From NCBI RefSeq assembly GCF_900108035.1, contig NZ_FNVS01000013.1, positions 1 through 64,000 of the forward strand: a stretch of DNA of 64,000 bases, written 5' to 3'. The notes under the pieces are model-generated. The model saw nothing but the letters and a program-made list of their open reading frames with translations, was not told the DNA's origin and ran no database searches. Each line of letters starts with the position of its first letter. Within the stretch, counting starts at the first letter, position 1. The position numbers and the translations under genes were made by a program. The stretch comes from Parabacteroides chinchillae (GTDB lineage: Bacteria; Bacteroidota; Bacteroidia; Bacteroidales; Tannerellaceae). Below are positions 39,201 through 51,716 of this stretch, one piece after another.

Positions 39201-39371
39201 AAAATCTGTAACTGTACCTGTTGTGGTACCTTTCACAATGACAGAGGCGCCAATAATCGGCTCTCCATCTTCGGCAGATGTAACCGTACCGGTAACCTGC
39301 TTTGTTTGAGCACTTGCTATACCTATGCTCATCATCAAGCAGAGTAAAGCAAAAGTCAACTTTTTCATCAT
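36252..39371 (-). CDS. SusC/RagA family TonB-linked outer-membrane protein (copy 2)
   Basis: 1039 residues from ATG 39371 (ATG 39368 equally possible). Signal peptide ends near GIASAQ. CarboxypepD_reg-like domain with VTSAEDGEPIIGASV and GTTTGTVTDFDG, then the TonB plug (LDEVMVVAYGTAKK, KIRIRGIGS, IVVDGVPYDG) and the barrel ending IRTISGGLQVRF. Close relative of copy 1. It is divergent from copy 3 with a ~590-bp spacer in which the two genes share leader sequence and a palindrome in inverted arrangement. Confidence 0.95.
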   Translation of the reverse strand: MMKKLTFALLCLMMSIGIASAQTKQVTGTVTSAEDGEPIIGASVIVKGTTTGTVTDFDGKFELTVPSSAKTLEISYVGMTTKEETIKPTMKIVLETSAHNLDEVMVVAYGTAKKSSFTGSASVVKSEDLAKIQTSDITKALEGQVAGVQLTNSNGQPGEGSKIRIRGIGSINASSDPLIVVDGVPYDGDLNSINQQDVESMTVLKDAASNALYGARGANGVVLITTKKGKNGKARVSFDMKLGANSRAIPEYDIMTSPVTYYETYWTALKNQAVSLGNENPGQYASNNLIKKLGYNITNVGNTEVIDPTTGKFNPNAKIMYKDDWAKELFQSSLRQEYNLNISGASDKTSYYISLGYLDDKGYIVNSDFSRFSTRLRLEQQVNDWFKVGGNLAYAQAEQNSPDFDATSGVNMFYASRVIAPIYPIYGYDNEGNRLYEESGRPVYDYGTGTNKRPILSMSNPLGTQNLDQNKFKNENFSGNLFAEISFLKDFKLTVRGGMENYSKRQLVYQNGQYGQFVAQNGISTIQNEKTQSLNMLETLTWEHSFGLHSFNVLLGHENYQRKYEYLWGSKNNFIFPSSSELDQAISNPNTGSGTTEYNTEGYLGRIEYNYNDKYYFSASYRRDASSKFHPDNRWGNFWSLGASWRLNQENFLKDVEWIDNLKYKISYGSQGNDGLLFNGEEILYPYMDQFQVVNSAGKIAVVRNYKGNKDIKWETNYNFNTGFEFMLFQGRLNGGIDVFTRTAKDLLFYRPLPFSTGNKSYPDNIGDMRNIGFEIELSGTVMEKDNFKWTMGVNATHYKNKILSLPPERKETGIVSGNFRMMEGGSIYDYYLKEYAGVDPQDGSAMWYKDVTDANGNVTGKTTTKVYSDATDYNLGSALPAIYGGFNTAVQFHGIDLSVNLSYQIGGKGYDRIYANLMSSGSEGQNWHNDILKAWTPENTNTNVPRVQNAEQYANTYSSRFFTNASYLNLQNITLGYTLPKTWINVLQLESVRFYFVADNVALLSKRKGFDPRQNWSGESDYNYAAIRTISGGLQVRF

Positions 39372-39434
39372 AAACACACTCTATTATTTGTTAAACTTAT
39401 ATATAAAATAGCTATCTGTAATTCTGTTGGAATT

Positions 39435-39913
39435 AGTTCTATCAGAACTATTTAATTATAGATTCAATCTATATTGTAATGGAGTGATTATGAATTGCAA
39501 ATAAGAAATAATGGATTGTACTATCAGAACCTAAATATATAATTAGTATCAAATTGGGTTTACCTTTATTTTACGAGGTATATAAATTATGAAAAAAGCA
39601 CTCACCTGATATTTAAGAACCTTATCTATGATAAAATAAACAAATAATCACGTTCCATAAAAAACTATCAAAATGGAACAAATTATATAAGTTTAATGCT
39701 TTAGAAGATGTTGTTTTAACATTTCAAACAGAAAAAAAGCTGTCTTGATTGACATTATGACACACTCAAAGTTAAAAACAAGAAGCAAAACAGGGTATTG
39801 AATAATAATTTGTTGTTTTTATTGATGTTTTTTTCTACTTTTGCAGCCGTTTTTAATGCAAATAGGTATTTCGATATAAAATCTTAAAATTTTTACATAG
39901 TTCTGATAGAACT
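39435..39913. promoter_or_regulatory. Candidate invertible promoter segment between divergent susC genes
   Basis: The same 19 bp, TTAGTTCTATCAGAACTAT, occurs around 39433-39451 and, reversed, around 39897-39915. Each copy is itself a dyad (TAGTTCT, 3 nt, AGAACTA). Between them lie a minus-strand TAACTTTG box (39774-39767) and a plus-strand TACTTTTG box (39836-39843). Outside, both genes share the leader ATAAGTTTAA(C/T)AAATA..GAGTGTGTTTATG. This can be an invertible segment, or two copies of an operator. Nothing else is recognised in the 39372-39967 spacer. Confidence 0.5.
39836..39843 (+). promoter_or_regulatory. -7 box for susC copy 3
   Basis: TACTTTTG fits TAnnTTTG; TTG at 39812-39814 lies 21 bp upstream, slightly far. 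Predicted transcription would begin near 39850, so the palindrome at 39899-39913 would fall in a ~118-nt leader. Confidence 0.5.
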
Positions 39914-39967
39914 AAATTTAAGAAAGATTGTTTTCTATGTATAAGTTTAATAAATAAGAGTGTGTTT

Positions 39968-42900
39968 ATGATGAAAAAGTTGACTTTTGCTTTACTGTGC
40001 TTGGTGATGAGCATAGGTATGGCGATGGCTCAGGCGACTAAAGTAACAGGACATGTTACATCTGTCGAAGATGGAGAGCCGGTTATTGGTGCATCGATTA
40101 TCGTAAAAGGGACTACTATTGGAACCGTAACCGATTTCGATGGTAATTTCTCTTTGGAAGTTCCCGCAAACGGGAAAATATTGGTGGTTTCATATATTGG
40201 TATGACTACACAAGAAGTTCCGGTTTCTTCTAATGTAATGGTGAAACTGAAATCAGATACTCAAAATTTGGATGAAGTAGTTGTAACTGCGATGGGTATT
40301 TCTCGTGAGAAAAAAGCCTTGGGTTATGCTGTTCAGGACGTAAAGGCTGAAAAACTGACGAAAGGAGCTAATTCTAACCTGGCTGGTGCTTTACAAGGTA
40401 AGGTTTCTGGTATGGATATTAAACCTTCTTCCGGTATGCCGGGTGCCTCTTCTCAAATTACAATTCGTGGAGCCCGTTCTTTTACAGGAGATAATACTCC
40501 GTTGTACGTTGTCGACGGTATGCCTATCGCTTCTTCTGCAGATATTGATACGGAAGCTAGTGTAACCGGTACCGATATTGCAAACCGTGCAGTAGATATC
40601 GACCCGAATGATATTGAGAGCATTAATGTCTTGAAAGGTCAGGCAGCCTCAGCTCTTTATGGTATTCGCGCATCTAATGGTGTTATTGTAATTACTACAA
40701 AGAGTGGTAAGGGTATTGAAAAAGGAAAACCTCAGGTTTCATTCAATACAAACGTATCGTTTGATGTTCTCGGACGTAAGCCGCAATTGCAGCAGACATT
40801 CGCTCAGGGTACAAATGGCACTTATTCTCCTTATAACTCTGCATCTTGGGGTCCTAAAATTTCAGATCTTGCAAATGATCCTACATATGGAGGTAACGTT
40901 GCTAATAAGTATAACGGAGGTGATACGCAGAAGTATGCAGGTAAATATTATGTACCACAGCGTGCAGCTGCAGGAATAGATCCTTGGGCTACTCCTCAGG
41001 TTTACGATAATATTGGTGGATTTTTCCAAACAGGTGTTACCTGGAATAATTCTTTGAATGTGGCACAGGCTACAGAGAAAGCGTCTTATGCATTTTCTTT
41101 GGGTTCGTCTACTCAGGATGGTATTATTCCTGAAACAGGTATGGATCGTTACAATGCAAAAATAACTTCAGAAATTAAATTGCATGAACAATGGACTACA
41201 GGTGTGACTGCGAATTATATTAATTCAAAGATTAAAAAGATGCCGGCTGCTAACGATGCATTACTTGCAACAGTTTATCCTACGCCTGTTAGTTATGATT
41301 TGAATGGTATTCCTTCTCATACGTCGCAAAGTATATATGAACAGAATTCATTCCGTAGTACTACGTTTGCTATTGCTCCCTGGTTTGTAAAGAATAATGA
41401 GTTTATTGAAAAGACAAATCGTTTCTTTGGTAATAGCTTCCTTAATTTCAAAACGAAATTTGGAACAGACAATCATACGTTGAATGCTAAATATCAGATT
41501 GGCGTAGATTCTTATACAACTCATTATCAGGATATCTGGGGCTACGGAAATAAAGGAGCCAATATGAATGGACAGGTTGAAGATTATGGTTGGAGTAATG
41601 TCTCTTTCAACTCTTTGTTGACTGTTAATTACGACTGGACTATTTCACCGGAATGGACATTGAATGCTATTTTGGGTAATGAGGTTGTACATAACCAGAC
41701 AAAAAAATATTATGAATTTGGTTCTTCATTCAATTTTCCGGGATGGAACCATATTGAAAATGCAACGACATTGCAATCTCAGGAACGTCAGCGCAGCAAA
41801 CGTACAGTTGGTTTCTTCGGTAGTGTTTCTGCTTCATATCGTAATATGTTATACCTGAATGTAACAGGACGTAACGACTATGTGTCTAGTATGCCGCGTA
41901 ATAACCGTTCATTCTTTTATCCTTCCGTTTCTGCCGGTTTTATCCTGACAGAGTTGGAACCTCTGAAGAATGAAGTTGTAAACTATGCAAAAATCCGTGC
42001 TTCATATGCAGAAGTAGGACAGGCAGGCGATTACTATGAAAACTATTATTACACCCCTGTTTATGGTGGCGGTTTCTACCAGATTGATCCTGTTGTTTAT
42101 CCTATTAACGGTATGGGAGCTTTTGTTCCGTATCCGGTTATTTATGACCCGAATTTGAAACCTCAGAACACCCGTTCATATGAACTTGGTGCAGATTTGA
42201 ATTTCTTTAATAATCTGGTGACATTGAACTATACATTCTCTCGTCAGAATGTATCAGACCAGATATTCCAGGTTCCATTGGCCGGTTCTACAGGTGCTTC
42301 GGATTTGTTGACAAACGGTGGACGTATTCATACAAACGCTCACGAGTTGACTATTAACGTAAACCCGATCCGTACTAAGAATGTAGACTGGAATATTGGA
42401 GCCAACTGGACAAAGATCGACAACTATGTTGACGAACTGGCTCCTGGTGTGGAAAGTATTTTCCTTGGTGGTTTCGTAACGCCTCAGGTTCGTGCCGGAA
42501 TTGGAGATAAGTTCCCTGTTATCTACGGTGTAGGTTATTTAAGAGACGATAAAGGTAATCTGATTGTTGACGAGAATGGTGTTCCTCAGGCAGGAAAAGA
42601 CCAGGTAATCGGAAGCGTATCCCCTGACTTTATTTTAGGTTTCAATACCGATCTCCGCGTATGGAAGTTTAGCTTGAGTGCCGTATTCGATTGGAAGAAG
42701 GGTGGACAGATGTATGGTGGAACCAACGGTTTGCTGGACTACTTCGGTATGAGTAAAGCAACTGAAGGCCGTGATACGGAATCTTTCATCGTAGACGGTG
42801 TAAAAGCAGACGGTTCTAAAAATGATATTGAAATTAAAGGAGCTAGTGCATGGCAGAATTATTTCCAGTCAATTAATAATATCGATGAAGCCTCTATTTA

Positions 42901-43132
42901 TAATAGTTCTTTCTTAAAATTACGAGAGATTGCTTTGAGTTATCCTGTATTGGAGAAGAAATGGATGTCTATTACAGTAAACGTATTTGCCCGTAACATT
43001 CTGTTGTGGTCTGAGTTCCCGAATTTCGACCCGGAATCGTCTCAGGGTAATAATAACATGACAGGTGCTTTTGAACGTTATTCAATGCCTCAGACTTCAA
43101 GTTATGGTTTTGGTATGAATGTTAAATTTTAA
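39968..43132 (+). CDS. SusC/RagA family TonB-linked outer-membrane protein (copy 3)
   Basis: 1054 residues from ATG 39968 (39971 also possible). Signal peptide ends near GMAMAQA. CarboxypepD_reg-like domain (VTSVEDGEPVIGASI, GTTIGTVTDFDG), TonB plug (LDEVVVTAMGISREKKALGY, ITIRGARSF, YVVDGMPIAS) and barrel ending SSYGFGMNVKF. The plug and barrel resemble the damaged susC more than copies 1 and 2, yet the first ~20 codons and the leader are nearly identical to copy 2. It pairs with the SusD gene 15 bp downstream. Confidence 0.95.
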   Translation: MMKKLTFALLCLVMSIGMAMAQATKVTGHVTSVEDGEPVIGASIIVKGTTIGTVTDFDGNFSLEVPANGKILVVSYIGMTTQEVPVSSNVMVKLKSDTQNLDEVVVTAMGISREKKALGYAVQDVKAEKLTKGANSNLAGALQGKVSGMDIKPSSGMPGASSQITIRGARSFTGDNTPLYVVDGMPIASSADIDTEASVTGTDIANRAVDIDPNDIESINVLKGQAASALYGIRASNGVIVITTKSGKGIEKGKPQVSFNTNVSFDVLGRKPQLQQTFAQGTNGTYSPYNSASWGPKISDLANDPTYGGNVANKYNGGDTQKYAGKYYVPQRAAAGIDPWATPQVYDNIGGFFQTGVTWNNSLNVAQATEKASYAFSLGSSTQDGIIPETGMDRYNAKITSEIKLHEQWTTGVTANYINSKIKKMPAANDALLATVYPTPVSYDLNGIPSHTSQSIYEQNSFRSTTFAIAPWFVKNNEFIEKTNRFFGNSFLNFKTKFGTDNHTLNAKYQIGVDSYTTHYQDIWGYGNKGANMNGQVEDYGWSNVSFNSLLTVNYDWTISPEWTLNAILGNEVVHNQTKKYYEFGSSFNFPGWNHIENATTLQSQERQRSKRTVGFFGSVSASYRNMLYLNVTGRNDYVSSMPRNNRSFFYPSVSAGFILTELEPLKNEVVNYAKIRASYAEVGQAGDYYENYYYTPVYGGGFYQIDPVVYPINGMGAFVPYPVIYDPNLKPQNTRSYELGADLNFFNNLVTLNYTFSRQNVSDQIFQVPLAGSTGASDLLTNGGRIHTNAHELTINVNPIRTKNVDWNIGANWTKIDNYVDELAPGVESIFLGGFVTPQVRAGIGDKFPVIYGVGYLRDDKGNLIVDENGVPQAGKDQVIGSVSPDFILGFNTDLRVWKFSLSAVFDWKKGGQMYGGTNGLLDYFGMSKATEGRDTESFIVDGVKADGSKNDIEIKGASAWQNYFQSINNIDEASIYNSSFLKLREIALSYPVLEKKWMSITVNVFARNILLWSEFPNFDPESSQGNNNMTGAFERYSMPQTSSYGFGMNVKF

Positions 43133-43147
43133 TTAGGTAAAAGGAAA

Positions 43148-44749
43148 ATGAAAAGAAATAAAATAGCAGAAAGATTATTTGCTTTCGCATTGATAACTTT
43201 ACCGTTGGTTTCTTGTACTGAAGATACGATGGATAAAATCAATGCAGATAAGAATCATCCGCAGACTGTTTCGTCTAAATTTATTATGACGGATGTAATG
43301 ACCAGTACTGCTTTGAATGCAGTTGGTGGAGACTTTTCTACGTATGCTTCTATCTACATGGAGCATGAGGTTGGTATAGACAACCAAACGTATAATGCCG
43401 AGATCCGTAGTGGCGAACCAAACCTGGCAGCTACTTATAATAATATGTGGGGAGCCGTTTACCAGAATATCCGCGACATTAAAGATGTTATTGCAAAGTG
43501 TTCCGAAGGTGGTATTGAAGAGGGCAACGATGTAACTTTAGGTATTGCAAAAGTACTTTATGCTTACAACTATGCTCTTATGACAGACTTGTTTGGCGAT
43601 ATACCATTTAAAGAAGCTTGCGAATATACGGACCAGGGTACGCCGCTGTATATGCAACCGGCAATCGACAAGCAGGAAGAAATATATAAGGAGATCATGC
43701 AAAACTTGGATGATGCTTTTGTACTGCTGAACGGAACAGATGCCGCTGCTACAGGATCTATGGGTATGCAGGATTTGATTTACGGTAAAGCTTCCAATGG
43801 TAAAATAGATGCTGAAAAGGCATTGTGGCAGAAAGCTGTTTATGGATTGAAAGCCCGTTACACAATGCGCCTTTTATCTAAAAGTGCAAATCCTACACAG
43901 ACTTTGAATGAGGTATTGGATTATATTTCCAAATCATTTACTTCATCTAGAGAGGAAATGAAATTTGCTGTGTATGATGGCAACAACCAGTTGAATCCTT
44001 TGTTCGACTTCATGTATAGCCGTGCAGGTTTAGGTGCCAGCCAGAGTTTGATTAAGAAAATGATGGATCGTAAAGACCCGCGTTTGGCACAATCATTTGC
44101 TACAAGCTGGAATTATAATTACGGACAGCCGATGGAACAGGCTACCGATCCTGCCAAGATATTTGCAGCTCCTAATGGTAATCCGGTTCAGGGTACTATG
44201 AACTATGACTGTTCATTGGCAGACTGGGCTATTACGGCTCCTACCCAACTGTTGAGCTATCATGAACTTTTATTCATCAAGGCAGAAGCTCTTTGCCGTT
44301 TGAAGAAAAATACGGAAGCTGAAGCAGCTTTGAAAGAAGCAATTGCTGTTGGTTTTGCTAATACTGCGATTGCGTTGGAGTCTTCAATCTATGATTGGGG
44401 GATCGAAGGTGAAGTTGACCTTTCGGCAGATGTGGCTGATGCTTATTTTGCAGATAACGTAAAACCTTTGTTTGATGCAAACCCATTAAAGGAAACAATG
44501 GTTCAGAAGTATTTGGCATTCTTTGGCGCATCCGGTGAAGCTGTAGAGGCGTATAATGATTATCGTAGAATGAAAGCTATGGGCGAAAACTTTGTTGAGT
44601 TGGCAAATCCGAACAACCAGACTAAGTTTCCGTTGAGATATACATATGGTAGTTCCGATGTATTGTCTAATTTGAATATAAAGGAAGCCTTTGGCAATGG
44701 CCAGTATGTTTATTCTGAACCGGTATGGTGGGCTGGCGGCTCACGTTAA
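43148..44749 (+). CDS. SusD/RagB family lipoprotein (copy 3, SusD-like_2 type)
   Basis: 533 residues with a lipoprotein signal ending in LPLVSC (Cys near 23) followed by TEDTMDKINADKNHP, the N-terminus typical of the SusD-like_2 group. Mid-protein YNYALMTDLFGDIPFKEA and LLSYHELLFIKAEALCRL are hallmark helices; the end has EPVWWAGG. It is the partner of susC copy 3. A strong hairpin follows within 60-120 bp. Confidence 0.93.
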   Translation: MKRNKIAERLFAFALITLPLVSCTEDTMDKINADKNHPQTVSSKFIMTDVMTSTALNAVGGDFSTYASIYMEHEVGIDNQTYNAEIRSGEPNLAATYNNMWGAVYQNIRDIKDVIAKCSEGGIEEGNDVTLGIAKVLYAYNYALMTDLFGDIPFKEACEYTDQGTPLYMQPAIDKQEEIYKEIMQNLDDAFVLLNGTDAAATGSMGMQDLIYGKASNGKIDAEKALWQKAVYGLKARYTMRLLSKSANPTQTLNEVLDYISKSFTSSREEMKFAVYDGNNQLNPLFDFMYSRAGLGASQSLIKKMMDRKDPRLAQSFATSWNYNYGQPMEQATDPAKIFAAPNGNPVQGTMNYDCSLADWAITAPTQLLSYHELLFIKAEALCRLKKNTEAEAALKEAIAVGFANTAIALESSIYDWGIEGEVDLSADVADAYFADNVKPLFDANPLKETMVQKYLAFFGASGEAVEAYNDYRRMKAMGENFVELANPNNQTKFPLRYTYGSSDVLSNLNIKEAFGNGQYVYSEPVWWAGGSR

Positions 44750-44806
44750 TACATCTATATTAAGGCGGACTTGATCCGCCATCTCATGAATACAGATGAC
44801 ATAGAC

Positions 44807-44873
44807 GAGCGTAGATTAACGCAGATTATATATTTTCTTTAAAATAATATCTGCGTTAATCTACGCTCTTTTT
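44807..44873. terminator. 20-bp perfect stem after susCD copy 3
   Basis: GAGCGTAGATTAACGCAGAT (44807-44826) pairs perfectly with 44849-44868, then TTTTT (44869-44873). The loop is 22 nt. Just before it a smaller dyad GGCGGA/TCCGCC lies at 44764-44780. It would terminate the plus-strand transcript and lies just past the convergent sulfatase gene. Confidence 0.75.
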
Positions 44874-44893
44874 GTGTTCAACTTCCTTTTTGT

Positions 44894-48360
<3,467 letters not shown>

Positions 48361-48392
48361 TTATAATACCTATTAATTTGCTATAGAGGCTG

Positions 48393-48400
48393 CAAAGGTA
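48393..48400 (-). promoter_or_regulatory. -7 box of the ABC-F gene
   Basis: TACCTTTG on the minus strand fits TAnnTTTG and lies 36 bp before the start codon at 48357. Confidence 0.5.
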
Positions 48401-48461
48401 CGAAAAATATTATGGAGACCTTGCTAAAAATCGTTTCAATGTCAATACCGGAATAAATCAT

Positions 48462-48527
48462 CGGGATGATTTTTTTAAATGTTCCCGATGATTTTGTAAA
48501 AAGATCGAGATGAATTAAACGGGAGGG
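48462..48527. repeat. 22-bp repeats, two good units and one weak
   Basis: 48462-48483 (CGGGATGATTTTTTT...) and 48484-48505 (CCCGATGATTTTGT...) align over 22 bp; 48506-48527 keeps only GATGA at the same phase. It lies in the ~400-bp divergent spacer between the ABC-F gene and the frameshifted propeller gene. The remainder of that spacer is AT-rich with nothing recognised except the ABC-F promoter box. Confidence 0.6.
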
Positions 48528-48759
48528 TTGTTGCGATTTCTTTAAATATTCTTTTATTACCAGATGTGGACTTGTTCTTTTTTTATTACTAAATATTCGG
48601 AATAGGCTGGTTGATAATGTTTTTTTATTATCTTTGGGGGAAATCAATCAATTTGATATATCCTTTGTTCAGAATAAGAAAGAATTAATGGTCTTATTAA
48701 ATAAAGCTATTTTGTCAGAAAATTTAAAAGTGTAAAATAAACAGATGGAGATAATGATT

Positions 48760-49942
48760 ATGAAGAACCAAATTCTCTTTTATTTATTCGTTATTGTTCC
48801 GTTCTTTTTCTCTTGTAACAACAAGCAAAAAGAACGGTTGACATTGGCAGACTGTCCTGTAATTGCACATAAAACAGACTCTTTAATAACGCTGGATTTT
48901 TCATCGGTTAGAGATACGTTTAATGTTCCCTTAAGTCTTTTTTTTGTCCGATTATGAGATAATCCGGTTGGAAAATTCGGAAGAAGCGCTGGTTGGTCAT
49001 TCCTATGCTTTTGCTGTAAGTGAAAATTACATTGGTCTTTATAACAGTAACCTCAAAGATTACAAACTATTCAATCGGAAAGGCAAATACATTCGCTCTA
49101 TATCATCAGCTGGTCAAGGACCTGATGAATATTATATAGCAATCTATGACAGTTATATCGATGAAGAAAACGGAAGGGTTTATTTGCTTTCTTATAGGGC
49201 AAATAAACTATTGGTTTTTGATTTGGAGGGAAAACCACTACAACACATTCCTTTCCCTTTTCCAGTTCATAAAGGACGTTTCCGAATTAATGCAAAGAAA
49301 AAAGAATTGACTATGATGGCCTTGCCTTTTATTGATACACCATTTGTTGTCTGGCGACAGGATTTTGAGGGAAATATCCTCCAAAGTATCGATGCCGGAC
49401 ATTTTGTTATAGATCCGGGGGATTACAGTAATGAGGTAAATGAGTCGCAAAACACAGCTTTATTGGATTTTTCTTTATTCCATTGGATGCCTATTATGGA
49501 TTCTATCTATCATTATAGTGAACAAAATAATGTTCTGGAACCTGTTTTTACTGTCAAATGGAAAGACGAAAATATATTACGTCATATTTACACAGAATTA
49601 TCTTCTCATTATTTTACCAGATTAGTTGGTGAAGGAGCGAGTTGGGATGGCAGTGTGCCCCGTTATCCGCTGATTATAGTCGATAAAAACAATTTGCGGG
49701 GATGTTATGCCAACCTGAAATTTAATATGCTAGGAAATATTGATGGCCCTTCCTATGTGACTTTTAACAGAGGCTATTGCATTGCCAATATGTTCCCATA
49801 CGAGCTTAAAGAGCAATTAGAAAAAGCGTTATCAAAATCAGAGAAAATGACACCTGAGATGAAGGATAAATTGATGAAATTAAATAATAGCCTTACCGAA
49901 GATGACAATAATGTGCTGTTTATTGGGAAGTTAAAACAATAA
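48760..49942 (+). pseudogene. 6-bladed beta-propeller lipoprotein, frameshifted at a T8 run
   Basis: The first frame (ATG 48760; earlier in-frame ATGs at 48745 and 48754) gives a lipoprotein signal MKNQILFYLFVIVPFFFSC and continues to NVPLSLFF, then hits a stop at 48955-48957. The second frame resumes directly with LSDYEIIRLENSEEALVG and runs to 49942 with the propeller block SAGQGPDEYYIA. The joint is the homopolymer T8 at 48938-48945: seven T would make one uninterrupted frame. Explanations are a sequencing error, a true frameshift, or slippage-based phase variation. Related to the propeller lipoprotein at 13118-14332. Confidence 0.8.
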
Positions 49943-50121
49943 GAAAATGTTTATGCAGACAAAAATAACAAAGGCAGATGTGTGTATAGGAATATTAAAA
50001 ATGTTGATGTTGAACTTTTTAATGAAGATGAGGGGCAGTAGTAGCCGGTGAATAATGAGTCTGATCAAAAGTAGGGTTTTGTTTTTAATTCACACCTTAA
50101 ATATTATTTTACTCAAATTTC
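49943..50121. other. Spacer between propeller gene and purH promoter
   Basis: AT-rich, no repeats or hairpins of note and no gene recognised. Confidence 0.4.
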
Positions 50122-50152
50122 TTTTGCCCCAAATAATTAATGACTAATTTTG
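50122..50152 (+). promoter_or_regulatory. Promoter of purH
   Basis: TTTTG (50122-50126), an 18-bp spacer and TAATTTTG (50145-50152). The start codon is at 50185. Confidence 0.65.
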
Positions 50153-50184
50153 TGCTCTAAAACATTAAAGTAAACGAAACAAAG

Positions 50185-51708
50185 ATGGCTGCAACGAAAC
50201 GAATGAAACGTGCATTGGTCTCAGTATTCCATAAAGAGGGATTGGATGAGATCTTAAAGAAACTCCACAATGAAGGCGTGAGCTTTGTATCTACAGGTGG
50301 AACACAAACATTTATTGAGTCTTTAGGTATTCCTTGTGATGCCGTGGAAGATTTGACCGGATATCCTTCGATTTTAGGGGGACGCGTGAAAACACTTCAC
50401 CCGAAAGTATTTGGTGGGATTTTGAACCGTAGAGATAATGAAGGAGATAAGGCTCAGATTGCAGAATATGAAATACCGGAAATAGATTTGGTCATAGTAG
50501 ACCTTTATCCGTTTGAAGAAACTGTTGCTTCCGGCGCAGAAGAACAAGCTATCATTGAAAAAATAGATATAGGCGGTATCTCCTTGATACGTGCTGCAGC
50601 AAAGAATTTTAAGGATGTGGTAATCGTTGCTTCCAAAGCACAATATCAACCTTTGATGAATTTGTTAAATGAAAAAGGTGCGGAAACAACAATTGAAGAC
50701 CGCCGCTGGTTTGCTAAAGAAGCATTTGCTGTTTCTTCCGGTTACGATTCTGCTATCTTTAACTACTTTGACGGATGTGATGGCTCTTACTTCCGTGCAG
50801 GTGTAGACGAGCCTATGCACTTGCGTTATGGTGAAAATCCTCATCAGGCTGCCAAGTTCTATGGAAAGTTTAACGATATGTTCGAACAGATTCACGGAAA
50901 AGAAGTTTCTTATAACAACTTATTAGACATTGATGCAGCGGTTAATTTGATTGATGAGTTCGATGAGTTGACTTTCGCTATACTGAAACATAATAACGCT
51001 TGTGGTATCGCTTCGCGTGCAAATGTGACGGATGCCTGGAAAGATGCTTTGGCCGGTGACCCGGTTTCTGCATTTGGTGGTATTTTAATAACCAATACAA
51101 CAATCAATAAAGAAGCGGCTGAAGAAATTAACAAAATATTCTTCGAAATTATCATTGCTCCGGCTTATGATGCTGATGCTTTGGAAGTTTTGAAACAGAA
51201 GAAGAACCGTATCATTCTGATCCGTAAGGAATGTAAAACTTGCCCGGTGCAGTTCCGTTCATTACTGAACGGCGTTTTGATGCAGGAAAAAGATTTGAGT
51301 ATTCAGGTAGCCGGAGATCTGGAACCGATGACAGATAAAAAACCGACAACGCAGGAAATAGAAGACCTGTTATTTGCCAATAAGCTGGTGAAGAACAGCA
51401 AGTCTAATGCAATCACATTGGTGAAGAATAAGCAGCTTTGCGCGAGTGGTATCGGACAAACTTCGCGTGTAGATGCTCTGAAACAAGCTATTGAGAAGGC
51501 TAAATCATTTAACTTTGATTTGAACGGTGCTGTGATGGCATCCGACGCTTTCTTCCCGTTCCCTGACTGTGTGGAAATTGCTGATAATGCAGGTATTACT
51601 GCTGTAATTCAACCGGGAGGTTCTATTAATGACAAATTATCTGTTGAGTATTGCAATGCACATGGCTTGTCAATGGTTAAAACAGGTATACGTCACTTTA
51701 AACATTAA
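50185..51708 (+). CDS. purH: Bifunctional AICAR formyltransferase / IMP cyclohydrolase
   Basis: 507 residues. Last two steps of de novo IMP synthesis in the cytoplasm. The N-terminal MGS-like cyclohydrolase domain (about 1-195) shows FVSTGGTQTFIESLGI and LGGRVKTLHPKVFGGIL; the C-terminal AICAR formyltransferase part has LRYGENPHQAA, LKHNNACGIA and the ASDAFFPFPD end block. It has a good promoter of its own. A 12-bp hairpin separates it from mreB. Confidence 0.96.
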   Translation: MAATKRMKRALVSVFHKEGLDEILKKLHNEGVSFVSTGGTQTFIESLGIPCDAVEDLTGYPSILGGRVKTLHPKVFGGILNRRDNEGDKAQIAEYEIPEIDLVIVDLYPFEETVASGAEEQAIIEKIDIGGISLIRAAAKNFKDVVIVASKAQYQPLMNLLNEKGAETTIEDRRWFAKEAFAVSSGYDSAIFNYFDGCDGSYFRAGVDEPMHLRYGENPHQAAKFYGKFNDMFEQIHGKEVSYNNLLDIDAAVNLIDEFDELTFAILKHNNACGIASRANVTDAWKDALAGDPVSAFGGILITNTTINKEAAEEINKIFFEIIIAPAYDADALEVLKQKKNRIILIRKECKTCPVQFRSLLNGVLMQEKDLSIQVAGDLEPMTDKKPTTQEIEDLLFANKLVKNSKSNAITLVKNKQLCASGIGQTSRVDALKQAIEKAKSFNFDLNGAVMASDAFFPFPDCVEIADNAGITAVIQPGGSINDKLSVEYCNAHGLSMVKTGIRHFKH

Positions 51709-51716
51709 CAAATACT

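Noticed and set aside
44764-44873. tRNA or structured RNA gene
   Set aside because: Simple hairpins with a T tail; no cloverleaf or T-loop motif.
48381-48647. 88-codon minus-strand frame in the ABC-F/propeller spacer
   Set aside because: AT-rich, overlaps the ABC-F promoter box and the 22-bp repeats, no recognisable domain.
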